In this document: piece after piece, positions 1-10,850 of the stretch
How positions within the stretch are numbered: position 1 is the stretch's first letter
How the letters are laid out: the number at the start of each line of letters is the position of its first letter
The notes under the pieces: generated by a model
The model's database searches: none
Seen by the model: the letters and a program-made list of their open reading frames with translations, nothing else
Told to the model about the DNA's origin: nothing
From: Anthonomus grandis grandis
Taxonomy: Eukaryota; Arthropoda; Insecta; Coleoptera; Curculionidae
NCBI RefSeq assembly: GCF_022605725.1
Contig: NC_065548.1
Coordinates: 5,303,644 to 5,367,643, forward strand
Reading direction: 5' to 3'
DNA length: 64,000 nt
Position numbers and translations under genes: made by a program

Positions 1-480
1 CCCGCATTTTAAAAAATCTTTAAAAGACAACCTTAACTAAATATGACAAAGTATAACGTAAAAAACATAAAATTTCAACAAAAATACTCCCAAAACGGGA
101 ACGGAAAAAAAACCAAGCAACACAACTCCACATCCAGGAATGGTCCTCCTTGCGGTTGCCCTGTCCGATTCCTATGGGATAAGAAGCGGGAGGAGGTGTA
201 GTTTCCAGACTCCTAAAAAGGCGGGTCCTGGCCACGGACCAACCCCGCATCCAGTCTCCAAGAGGCAAAGTAACATTTTATAAATGCATATATTTTGTAA
301 TTGTCTATTTATATTTAATTATTTGCCAGGTTCGGTTGCAGTAAATAGGAGTTTGAGTGGTCCGCGGTCCGGATTCGGCTTTCGATAAGTTTCCAGAGAA
401 TAGATTCGGTTTGTAGGGATAATGGAGCGTTGCCTTGGGAAAATATTTGGTTATGTTACAGATATTCGTCAATAAAATTA
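1..480. other. GC-richer island, no gene recognised
   Basis: Two blocks (about 110-270 and 340-440) are clearly richer in G and C than the flanks. An 82-codon frame is open on the minus strand (268 to 20), but its sequence is low in conserved-looking motifs and it runs into AT-rich DNA, so I do not call it a gene. I infer a noncoding island of the type that recurs through the window; function unknown. Confidence 0.3.
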
Positions 481-1371
481 TATTTTAATGGCATTAATTT
501 GAACGATCTGGGAAGTTGTCGAGATTAATTAGGGGTCCATATATATGGCTTGAAGTCGCAAAGTTCTACTCAGAAAATGCTTTTTTGGTGAAAAATTACT
601 ATGTCTAATTTAGGAGGAAGATTGTGGAAAAACTGATTTATTTTAATCCTTAAAATTTCAACGGTTTTTTCGTAATATAAAGCTTCTGAATTTAGGGAGA
701 CTATTTAAAGGTTATATCACTTATTTAGAATTCTTTTTTATTGAAAACTTTTATTCAAATTTGTCGCCCGAAAGAAAGTCTTTACTACGAACCCCTAGCT
801 ATTTTTATAGATACTCCTACTTTTATTCGAACTTAATGATTTTTTATCCTTTAATTTTCACGAAAGCCTATTTATTATATTATGAAAATGTAGCTATTTA
901 AACAAATACCCCTATTTATTTTTTTTGGTAATTCTTGAATTAACGGTTACTTTGCGACGTATTTTTAACGCCAAACTGTTACAAATATGAATCTTTGATA
1001 CAAACCCCTAGTTATTTTATTATACCATCAAAATCATCCTATAAATTCTACAACGATTTAATAGTTCTAGTAGACACTTTTAATTTTTTATCGACATGGA
1101 ACCTCTATTAACATTAATTATTTTAATTATTAATTTAAATATTAAGAACCCTTAGTTATTTTAGTAGTACTCCTAGTTATTTTCACTATTGTACACAATT
1201 ATGTATTCCTATAAATTTTAAAACAATTTGTATCATCCAGAGATGATAAACCCCTATTTTTTTTTTCTAAGAACCACTAGTTATGTTACTACATATTTTA
1301 TTTGTTTTAGGATAATCATATTGAAATGATTCTTTATCTTTTATTGTCAAAGCACTTCTATATACAAGGTG
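481..1371 (+). repeat. Diverged plus-orientation copies of repeat family R1
   Basis: AT-rich DNA in which the phrase ACCCCTAGTTATTTT and near variants recur (about 789, 1005, 1145 and 1270), together with words such as CATCCTATAAATTCTAC. These are the same words, in the same orientation, as the R1 block at 3126-3960, and the reverse complement of the array at 5231-7300. Copies are too decayed to give unit boundaries. Confidence 0.5.
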
Positions 1372-1771
1372 TTCGAAAAATCCGCGTGTGAATTTCAGGG
1401 GCAGATTTCTGATTCCTGAAATTTTGAGATACAGGGTGTTAAAAGAAATGTTTTCCTTCAATTTTTTTACACCCTGAAGTCAATTCTTAAAATTGTTTAT
1501 TGTTTTCTAAAAAGCAGCACAAGATTTCTAGGGAATAAATTCTAGTCTAAAAATATTAAATATTAGTCAATGCATTTATATTTAAATGGCATAAATCTGT
1601 ATGATATGGCGAGTTTTTCAGTTCAATTTAGATTATTATAGTGCCTGGAATTTCAGGATATTTTTCAACTTCAGGTATTTGAGATATACATTAAATATAA
1701 ATATATTATACTAACCATACAAATATTATTAAAGAAATTTAGCTGAATCCACATTTTTTTTATGCTCCTGC
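1372..1771. other. AT-rich stretch with CAGGGTGTT words
   Basis: Contains CAAGGTGTTCG near 1376, CAGGGTGTTAAAAG near 1433 and the inverted ACACCCTG near 1470. These resemble the ends of insect TA-inserting DNA elements, but no pair encloses matching inverted repeats longer than about ten bases. Nothing else recognised. Confidence 0.3.
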
Positions 1772-2158
1772 TTTACCCACTCTGTCTCCTCTATCAATTT
1801 TATATAAAACAATTATCCTTATATATTAATTATTGCATTCGAAATATTTGAGTTTAACCGAGTTTCAAAAACTCCAATAGTGTCATAATTACCCTAAATA
1901 ACAACACCCTTAATATCAGCAAAAGTGACCTTGCATTTAAAAAACTGTATACGTAGGTCTAGGTTTACCCACTCTGTCTCCTCTGTCAATTTTATATATA
2001 TAAATTATCCTTGTATATCAATGATTGCATTCAAAATATTTGGGTTTAGTTACCAAGTTTCAGAAACTCCAATAATATCATAATTACCCTAAATAACAAC
2101 ACCCCTAAAATCAGCAAAAGCGACCATGCATTCAAAAAACTTTATACGTAGGTCTAGG
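1772..2158 (-). mobile_element. Tandemly duplicated endonuclease fragment of a non-LTR retrotransposon
   Basis: Two head-to-tail copies (1772-1963 and 1964-2158, unit about 193 bp) match over nearly their whole length. Both read on the minus strand as a piece of the apurinic-type endonuclease domain of a non-LTR retrotransposon: the phrase YDIIGVSETW is clear in the second copy, followed by an in-frame stop and NPNILNAIIDIQG. In intact elements this domain lies N-terminal to the reverse transcriptase. Here it lies downstream of the reverse-transcriptase remnant at 2190-3125 on the same strand, so it must come from a separate or rearranged copy. Many stops; not functional. The tandem duplication happened after insertion. 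Confidence 0.65.
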
Positions 2159-2189
2159 TTTGGATTAAAATAAAAAAAATTAATTTGCA

Positions 2190-3125
2190 CTTATTACACA
2201 AATAAAAAAATCATTTATTTAGAATAATAATAACTACATTTAAAAACTGGTATTAAAGAAGATTATAAAGACGTAAAGACGTATAAAAATTATAGACACA
2301 ATATTACAAAAACACTGACGAAGACAAGAATAAAATAAATAGACACCACTAGATAACTTGTTAAACTCAATTAAGCCCTTGAGTAAGACGGGGTTAAGTT
2401 GAGAGATTGTTAAGCATTTGACTGATTCAACATCTATCTACGATTATTTCTTTCTTTCTTTGTACGATCTGTAAGATTTTCTTCTCTTAATATGTGACAA
2501 ATATATACAGAAGGTTTTTATTTTAAAAATAAATAAGCACATTAATTAACATAGTTCTCTGTTTTATGGATAACATATTTAGGACATTTAAGATGGACGC
2601 AATAGAATTTTTTTGCAAACACGCAAAATTTAGATATGATTGTATTTAAATCTAATTTATTTATATAGAGTCATTCCAATAAAATGCAAAGATTACCGTT
2701 CATGTCTGCCTGTATCTTATGTAAATTTTTTCCTACTATAAACAACATAATGTCATCTACAAATAAATTTATTTTACATTTTTTTTGCATGTACCATATC
2801 CTTCATATAAAGAAAAAACAATAACGGATCTAAGACTGTTCCCTAAGAAACACAATATATAGACATTAAGAATTTATGACATACCGTTTTTATATTTTAC
2901 TTGTTGAACCCTGTTAAACAAAAAGCAGTCTAAAACACTAATTCCTAACTGTTTCAACTTATTAATCAAAATATCCCTGCCTATAGTTTCAAAGGCTCTT
3001 TTGAAATCTAGGAATATCGCCACAACCATTTCACTACAATCAATTGCCCTGAGAAAATCATCACTCGAACTAACAATACCTGACTCACCTTGATTTATTT
3101 TCCTAGCAATTTAATAATAAACATC
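2190..3125 (-). pseudogene. Reverse transcriptase and 3' part of a non-LTR retrotransposon, decayed
   Basis: On the minus strand this reads as the reverse transcriptase of a Jockey/CR1-grade non-LTR element. Seen in order: FLDFKRAFETIGRDILI near 3014-2965 (motif A region with the catalytic Asp), GTVLDPLLFFLYMKDM near 2840-2790 (the usual QGT-LGPLLF motif), and FVDDIMLFIV near 2763-2735 (the catalytic Y/F-x-DD motif C). One stop sits just before the GTVLDP motif and another after the fingers/palm segment, so the frame is broken. From about 2600 to 2190 the sequence looks like the C-terminal end and 3' untranslated tail. The 5' side ends at 3125, where an R1 repeat block begins; the upstream linker resumes at 3970. 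I infer one element split by a later insertion. Confidence 0.75.
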
Positions 3126-3969
3126 CAGGGACTCCTATATATTTAACGACAAACCTCTAGTTATTTTAATACGTATTTCTACTGTTATTATTGGGCGTGC
3201 TCGTAATACTCAATGATTTTTTAAATTATTGTTATTATTTTCATGAAACCCTATTTATTTTATTAGGAAGGTGTAGTTATTTTAGCATATACCCCGAATT
3301 CATAAAATATGTCTGCCATCCAACTATTACAAACCTCTAGTTATTTAATTTTAACATTAAAATCCTATAAATTCTATGACGATTCCTTTAATTTTTTTAC
3401 TGGCATGGGCCAGCAAATATCCAGGAACCCCTACATATTTTACTACAAACCTCTAGTTATTTTAATAAATAGTCCAATTTACATACTTACTTGTCCTTTT
3501 TAAATAGTTTATACATAAAACCCAATTATTCTTATATCAAACTAACTCCCTTAACTGCTTTCCGATATTCAACGCGGAATTTCCAAAGAGAAGTTTGGGA
3601 AAAAGTTGTATTTTAAGTTGTTTGACTTAAATAAAAATTTATATATATGAATTACAAAAAACCATATCATGTATTTTTCTAGCAATTATTTTCGATAAGT
3701 TATACTTATTATTATTATATTACTTAATAAACAAAATATTGTAAAATAACAAGAAAAACCACCTACATTCGTAATTTTTTATATATTAATTGTTTCATTT
3801 TCATGAACGCCTATTTATTTTATTAGGAAGGTGTAGCTATTTTAGAATACGCTCCGATTTCTTAATTTTTTTAATAATTCCTCAATTTTAGTTCGAATCA
3901 CAACGTATTTCTACTATTCAATTATTACAAATTTCTGGTTATTTAATTTGATCATTAAAATCTCGTATA
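3126..3969 (+). repeat. R1 repeat block interrupting a retrotransposon
   Basis: Carries the R1 signature ACAAACCTCTAGTTATTTTA three times (about 3152, 3330 and 3440), with CATGAAACCCTATTTATTTT and AATCCTATAAATTCTATGACG between them. About 3400-3790 is matched in reverse complement by 6470-6870. A third copy of its end, around the word TTTCCAAAGAGAA, lies inverted at 5240-5290. The block sits between the reverse-transcriptase and linker parts of one minus-strand non-LTR element, so it inserted into or recombined within that element. The 64-codon frame at 3309-3503 is a by-product of the repeat. Confidence 0.6.
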
Positions 3970-4440
3970 ATCAATTCATTCTTAGTGCTAAAATCAAAAG
4001 ACTCCTTCTTTACATACAATTCTCGCAACTTTTTATAAATGTTTTATGTTGGAAACAGCTGATTCAAGAATGATGTCAGTACTAAAAGATATATGTATCA
4101 CATCTAAGAGATCATCAACAATATATGCAACATCACATAGAAACTGTTTCGATATTCCACTCTCAACACCTCTTATAATTTTTTAAACTTTTAAGAATGG
4201 AAGGATTGGAAATTTCCAAATTAACTGGGTGTGGTATATTTTAGATAATACTAACAATATATTATTTAAATTTATATGCAATTTTTGCTTCTTGCTTTAC
4301 TATTTCCACCTCAAAAATTATTTCGTCTGAGATCGTTTGAGTCTTTCCTAGTAAAAGACGTTTAAAGTTATTCTATAGTTCTTTTGGGTTATTTCTATAT
4401 GCATCAAAGTGTATGAACAAGCAATAGAGTGAAAGAAAAA
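3970..4440 (-). pseudogene. Linker region of a non-LTR retrotransposon ORF2, decayed
   Basis: Minus-strand translation gives NNPKEL followed after one stop by NNFKRLLLGKTQTISDEIIF and then EVEIVKQEAKIAYKF. This is typical of the segment between endonuclease and reverse transcriptase in Jockey/CR1-grade elements, where an N-PK-LW phrase is followed by the (A)-F-N-YF segment. It lies in the right order and strand to be the upstream part of the element at 2190-3125, separated by the R1 block. Several stops. The endonuclease part that should lie further upstream is not found; GC-richer DNA begins at about 4500. Confidence 0.55.
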
Positions 4441-4499
4441 AATTATATATCATATAAACTCTAAGCAGTTAAAAATGTCTAACTACATTTCAAGCCGAC

Positions 4500-5230
4500 A
4501 ACTTTAGAAGAAAACAGACAGCACAAACTTACCCCCGGACCATATTTTTCAATTTATCAAAAACTTCGAAAAGGCATTCAAAAGCCGCACACATTTTATT
4601 TTCTTCGCTAACTTGCCAAACGAAATGATGGATTCGTCCCCGGGGACCTTGGTCACAACATTTCGATGACAAATGTTTACCCGAGATGTCGAAACTTTTG
4701 CTTTTTGGGACTTTGGGGGCGACTTTTTAGCGAGAAATTACCCACAATCGAATTTGACTACTGTTCGTGGAACTTTTGGCGACGTGACGTCCAGTCACAT
4801 CCGAAGGAGAAATTTTATTTTTGTTTCGACCCTACGTCACTCCCAAGGGAATTAGTGACGTCTTTGACAAGTTTCTTAAAATGTTTCATATTTCGAAAAT
4901 TAAGTAGCAAAACTTGTTTTAATAAAAAACGGGTCTAACCCCTTGATCTCCTCCTCCCAACCCATTGATCCCTCCCGGAAACTTTTAGGGACATAATCAC
5001 GTCTACTTGGAAATTCACGTTTGTCCTCTCGGCTACTTGGCAATTCTTCGCGTCCCCCCGGTGTCCCTATTATGTGCCATCTCTCCCGCGGGACAGACAC
5101 CGAAACGTATTCAAACTGCAATTAAAAATTAAAACTCAATTCTTTCCGGGAACCAGTCCGCCACTACCTTTTCCTTCTCTCGACTTCGCATTTGACTTTC
5201 TAATTGCGCAAGTAACTTAATCGCCCTTTC
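4500..5230. other. GC-rich island
   Basis: A sharp rise in GC (for example GTCCCCGGGGACC near 4637 and the stretch 5040-5100). Overlapping open frames exist on both strands (4666-4938 plus, 5121-4900 minus). Neither shows a recognisable motif, and the simultaneous opening of several frames is what higher GC alone produces. I call it a noncoding island; a short lineage-specific exon is not excluded. Confidence 0.35.
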
Positions 5231-7300
5231 TAACTTTTCCAAGTTCTCTTTGGAAATTTCGCGTTGAATATTTGAAAGCAGTTAAGAAAGTTAGTTTGAT
5301 ATAGTAGTACAATGATTTTATATATAACACTACTTAAAAAGGATAAAGCAATAATGTAAATTGGACTATTTATTAGAATAACTAGAGGTTTGTAGTAAAA
5401 TATGTAGAGGATCGTGGATATTTGTTGATTCCGTGTCATTAAAAAACTGAGGGATCGTCGTAAAATTTATAGGATTTTAATAATAAAATTAAATAATTAG
5501 AAGTTTGTAATTGGACGGCAGAAATATATCGTGAAATTAACATAAATTCAGGAATTAATAAAAGTCGGGGTTTATGTTAAAATAGGTACACCTTCCTAAT
5601 AAAATAAATAGGCGATCATGAAAATGATACAAAACAAAAATTAAAAAAAACATTGAGTTGTACGAGTACGTTATCCCTAATAATAACCGTAGGAGTACCT
5701 ATTAAAATAACTAGAGGTTTGTAGTTAAATATATAGGGGTTCGTGGATATTTGTTGGTCCATGCCAGTAAAAAATTTAAGGAATCGTCGTAGAATTTATA
5801 GGATTTTAATGATAAAATTAAATAACTAGAGATTTATAGTAATTGGACTGCAGAAAACTGTCGTTAAATAAACATAAATTCAGGAATTAATAAGAAAATT
5901 AATAAATCGGGTTATATGCTAAAATAACTGCACCTTCAAAATAAAATAAATAGGCGTTCATGAAAATGATAACAAAGGTTTTAAAAAAATTGAGTATTAT
6001 GAGTACGTCATTCACTAATAATAACAGTAGAAGCACCTATTAAAATAACTAAACGTTTGTATCAAAATATAGAGTTTTAATTAATCAGACAACAAATATC
6101 CGTCGTAGAGTGAATATAAATTTAAGAATTACAAAAAATAGGGGTAGATCTTAAAATAACTATACTTTCATAATAAAGTTAATAGGCGTTCGTGAAAATG
6201 GAATGATTAGTATATAAAAAAAATTAATAAAATCCCGCAGTTACGCCATTCCCTAGCAATAAATGTAGGAGTACTTATTAAAATAACTAGAGGTTTGTAG
6301 TAAAATATATAGGAGTTTGTGAACATTTGTTGATAAATAATTAGGAGAACACGTAAATTACGGGGTGATTGATGGAAAACAATTCCTCATTGAAAATATA
6401 TAAACAAATCTTTATCAATATTCGTACCTTTTAAAATACAGGAAACTAAGCCAAAAAAAAAATTCGAATGCCATGTCGGTGGTTTTTCTTGATATTTTAC
6501 AGTGTTATATTTATTAAGTACTAAAATGTCAAATTATGCCTAATATTAAGTACAACTTATTGAAACTAATTGTTGAAAGAATACACGAAATATATTTTTT
6601 TTGCAATTCTTCTACATTTATATGTTTTAATATGTTATAGTCAAACAACTCAAAATACAACTTTTTCCCAAACTTCCCTGAAAATTCCGGGTTGAATATT
6701 GGAAAGCTGTTAAGAAAGTTAGTTTGACATAGTAATAATTGGGTTTTATGTATAAACTATTTAAAAGGGATAAGTATATAAATTGGACTATTTATTAGAA
6801 TAACTAGAGGTTTGTAGTAAAATATGTAGGGGTTCCTGGATATTTGTTTGTTTGGTCCATGCCAGTAAAAAAATATAAAGGAATCGTCATAGAATTTATA
6901 GGATTTTAATGATAAAATTAAATAACTAGAAGTTTATAATAATTAGACTGCAGAAATATGTCGTGAAATGTGAACATAAATTCGGAAAATAATAAAAGTC
7001 GAGGTTTATGCTAAAATAACTATACCTTCCTAATAAACTAAATGGGCATTCGTGAAAATGATAATAATAATAACAAATAATAACAGTAGAAGTACTTATT
7101 AAAAGAACTAGAGGTTTGTAGTAAATATATAGGGGTACGTGGATATTTGTTGGTCAATGTCAGTAAAAAAATTTAAGGAATCATCGTAGAATTTATAGGA
7201 TCTTAATGATAAAATTAAATAACTAGAGGTTTATAGTAATTGGACTGCAGAAAACTGCCGTTAAATAAACATAAATGTGTAGTAACATAATAAGTACACA
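5231..7300 (-). repeat. R1 repeat array, inverted orientation
   Basis: The phrase AATAACTAGAGGTTTGTAG recurs near 5377, 5703, 6280, 6797 and 7100 (last copy with one change), with a weaker copy at 6045. It is usually followed by TAAAATATATAGGGGTTCG and then by GGATATTTGTTGG, CAGTAAAAAA-TTAAGGAATCG and AGGATTTTAATGATAAAATT. Spacing is irregular (about 230-580 bp), so copies carry indels or are broken. The orientation is opposite to the R1 block at 3126-3969. About 6470-6870 is the inverted partner of 3400-3790, making a several-kilobase inverted repeat around the island at 4500-5230. Confidence 0.65.
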
Positions 7301-8460
7301 ATAATGCACATAAAAAGTACATATTAAATAGAGATTATCTACCAAAATAATTACAAGATCCTAAATACAGGGTGTTTGCTAAAAAATTATTCTTCAGAAG
7401 AACTATGTACACAAGTTTCTAGAAAAATTGGTCTTAAAATGCATGTAGTTTTCATGCATACAAAATTTTCAATGCCTTTTAGACGCTTCTCTTGATATTT
7501 TTTAGTGTCATTTTTAGTAATAGGATGCTAATTTATGGGTATAATTATAAATTATAAGGTACATTGACGTCTTAGAAGACAATATGTTTTTTTTTTCAAT
7601 TTTATATTTTTAGTCAAAGAACTTAAAATGTCAACGACTGAGCATTAGTATCAAAATATATTTCAATTAATTGGACGACAAAAATTCAACGTAAAGTGAA
7701 TATAAATTTAAGAAAAAAAAATAGTGGTAGTTAAAATAACTACACCTTCATAATAAAGTAAATAGGCGTTTGTGAAAATGGAGCGATTGGTATATAAAAA
7801 AAAAATCAATAAGATCCCGCAGTTACGTTATTCCGTAGTAATAAAAATAGAAGCACCTATTAAAATAACTAGAGGTTTGTAGAAAAATATATAGGGGTTC
7901 GTGGACATGTGTTAATACATAGTTAAGAGAACACGTAAATGGGAATATCTGTCCAAATTAATGCAAGATTCTAGTAAAATACAGAGTAATTGATAGATTG
8001 ACAGCCATTCATCTTTAAAATAATATAAAGAAGTTTTTATAAACATTGGTCCTAAAATTCATAGCTTTTAAAATATAGGAAGTGAAACCTAAATAAAAAT
8101 ATTTTCGAATGCTCTATAGATGATTTTCTAGACTTTTAACAATGTTATTTAATGTAATATTAATGCTATTTGATGCTGATTTCTAGAAAAAAAATTAATA
8201 CTAAGAAATTGCGAATAATACTAAAAAATTAGATTCTGGGTGATTAACATTTCTTTTTCAGACCCTTAATTTTAAAATATTTAATCAAGCCCTTGAATTT
8301 TGACGTTTATTTCTTGAACACCCTGTATATATAAGTGCTATGACAATAAAAGACAAAAAATTATAATAATGATTAATAATAATAATGCGATTAAAATAAA
8401 ATAATAAAAAAAGTAACTGGAGGTTCGTAGAAAAGAAATAGGAGTTTATTTTATATTAAT
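7301..8460. repeat. Further R1 copy and CAGGGTG-type ends
   Basis: About 7670-7960 is another R1 copy (AAATAACTAGAGGTTTGTAG at 7862) in the same orientation as the preceding array. CAGGGTGTTTGC at 7368 and the inverted GAACACCCTG ending at 8325 look like element ends, but they agree for only about ten bases, so I do not join them. The rest is AT-rich without a recognisable feature. Confidence 0.4.
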
Positions 8461-9400
8461 TTATTATATATTAGTATGCACACAAAAATTTCAATATACT
8501 GTAATAGATGCCCTATGCAAAATAAAAATACATTTTTATTTTTTTGTAACAAGATTTTTTTTAAATTATTCATTAACAATAGAAGAAATTTCCATCACGT
8601 GTTTAAATGCAGGCCACAATCCAGATACTTAAACTATTATTCAGCGACAACTTTCAGATTTTCTTAATTTTCAAAATACTCAATTTGAAAAAGCCGTTTT
8701 CTCCACAACCGATGACAATAAATAAATAAAATACTCGAGCAATAATAAATTAATATTTAATAAATTAAAATAATAATACCCATTGATATTGAAAAATATC
8801 ATGATTTAAAGTAACTTTGTACTGATTTAGTTAGTTATAAGATCCAAATATCATGCAAAATATTTAACATTAAAATGTTCCAAATTAGTACTCGATGAAC
8901 TTAATGAGACTGGTATTGATGATGGTTAAAAACTAGTATAGTTACTTAGTGTGAATTATAAAAAAAATTTGTTAGAAGAAAAAGAATGCCGTTGTTATAT
9001 TTTGAGATTTTTTTTATTTTATACTTAGGAATATTTAAAGTTTTTTGAAAATTTTTGTTTGTTATTTTAATATTTTTATTTCTCCAGCTTTTTTTTATAT
9101 TATTATACATGCTTTTTTATAAATATATGTAAAATTGGTTACCTAATTGCCCTACAATTTTTATCATTGAAGCGAATCAATCTGTTGGTTAGAAATTTGA
9201 AGTTATCAAGAGTTTAATAGAACTGTGGAAAAAAGTACTCCAAGAGGGGTCTGTGGCTTATCTCTACCTCAAAAAATCGGTATTGTTCAATAAAATAATA
9301 ATAGAAAACCGTATTTTCAAATTATTCAGCGCATAATGCGATTTCTCAGTGAATACATCCTTTAAAAAGACAAAAAAGAACCCTTCACCCTTCATGATAA
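8461..9400. other. AT-rich spacer, nothing recognised
   Basis: Low-complexity AT-rich sequence. A 63-codon frame at 8476-8667 has no recognisable motif and the composition of its surroundings; not called a gene. Confidence 0.3.
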
Positions 9401-10030
9401 ATATACTCGAGAGAACCAGAAGAATAGGTAAAACACCGCAATAAATCCTTTAAATTTGCCCGCGGCCTTCCAAAGAAGCTGTCCGTAGTGAAGAGCCATA
9501 AGTTAAGGGTAAAAGTCAGCTGGCAGAAACAAAGAATACGAAATTTTCGAGTTTGGGACCCTCTAGGGGAGGCCGGGGGGGTGCTCCTGGGGGACTTTTC
9601 TCAACCACCCACTTGATCGATGGTCGCTTCATGTTTTATGGTTAAAATAACCGAGCAGGCATTTGTATAAAAAGCCTAAACTATTTTTGTAGGTGCAATA
9701 ATTCATAGAGTCAACAACAAGTCATTGATCAAGCAACCAAAACTAGTGTTTGACATTCCTCTCGTATGATTTACTCGCCCCCAGTCAGATGGCACCTAAA
9801 ATTAAAAACGAACGATCTCGATTGCACAAAAATAAAAGGGTAAACTGTTCGATAAATCACCTGTCAAAGTGGCATATAGCGTTTGGGGATTAATTGCAGT
9901 CGGAGCAAGGTGTCCATATGGCATACGCAGTCACGCCTGGATGCAGACCCATTGATGGGGTGGTGGATTCTTTTGTGAGGGTTGTTTGTTGATGCGACAC
10001 GGTGCGGTTGCTCTTCAAGAAGGTTTTTTG
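9401..10030. promoter_or_regulatory. Putative conserved noncoding island
   Basis: GC rises over about 600 bp, with words typical of insect regulatory DNA: a TTTATGG homeodomain-type word near 9634, GCAATAATTCATAG near 9689, TTAATTGCAG near 9891, and several non-repetitive blocks (9740-9800, 9895-9980). No coding frame stands out. The regulatory role is inference; sequence comparison with a related species would decide it. Confidence 0.35.
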
Positions 10031-10850
10031 GATAAGGGATGAGATTTATGAATGTAGAGGAGTTTAATGAGGTGTGAGGATTACGAAGTTGCTCAAAAGT
10101 TCGATTATACAGTGTTTCTTGATTGAAAATTTCCTTTTTTATTTAAATAATAGTCTCCTATTTACTTTAAGATTAACAAGCCGATTTTTTTTAATAAAAC
10201 ATTAAAAATATCTTTTGAACTTACTCAACATTGTAATTTTTTATGTCTTTCTTATGTCGATATATTGAATTTTCAAATCAGGTTAGGAATCGATATATGC
10301 CATTTCAGATTTATTTAAGTTAGCCGACATTTTCTCAAATATATCAACTTTCTAAGGATACTACTTAAATACAAAATTTTGGTTTTTTAAATGAAACTAT
10401 TAAAATTAGTTATGTTTGAATATTAGCGATCACACTGGTCCAAATAATTAAGTAATTTTTTATATTTCTAAATAAATCTTACCAATTAATTTTTTCCCCA
10501 AATCTTGGTATATTTTTTTTAAGGGACTTATATTTGATACCTAAAAAAACCCTCGAATGCAAATGTTTTTATTAAAATTCTCCAAAAAAATCGTGTGTTT
10601 AAGGTTAGTTTTACCCACCGTATAGAAATAATTTATCAAAAAAAAAAAAAAACGAAATTTATTAAAGGAAATTTGGGATTAAGATTTATTTTTTTTAAAT
10701 CCAAATTTTTGCATTAACCTTTTTAAAAATTGGTTTCTATTTTATAGATTTACTTAATTTAAAGACAAAATGGCCCAAAAATTTTTTAGATTGGTCTTAA
10801 GGGAATTTTAAATTTGTTGATTTTTGTCTGAAAAGAACTAATAATTAAAG
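10031..10850. other. AT-rich spacer, nothing recognised
   Basis: Homopolymer-rich A/T sequence with no coding frame, no clear repeat boundary and no recognised element. Confidence 0.3.

Noticed and set aside
7368..8325. One DNA element with CAGGGTGTT ends
   Set aside because: The two ends match for only about ten bases and the interior contains unrelated R1 repeat, so they need not belong together.
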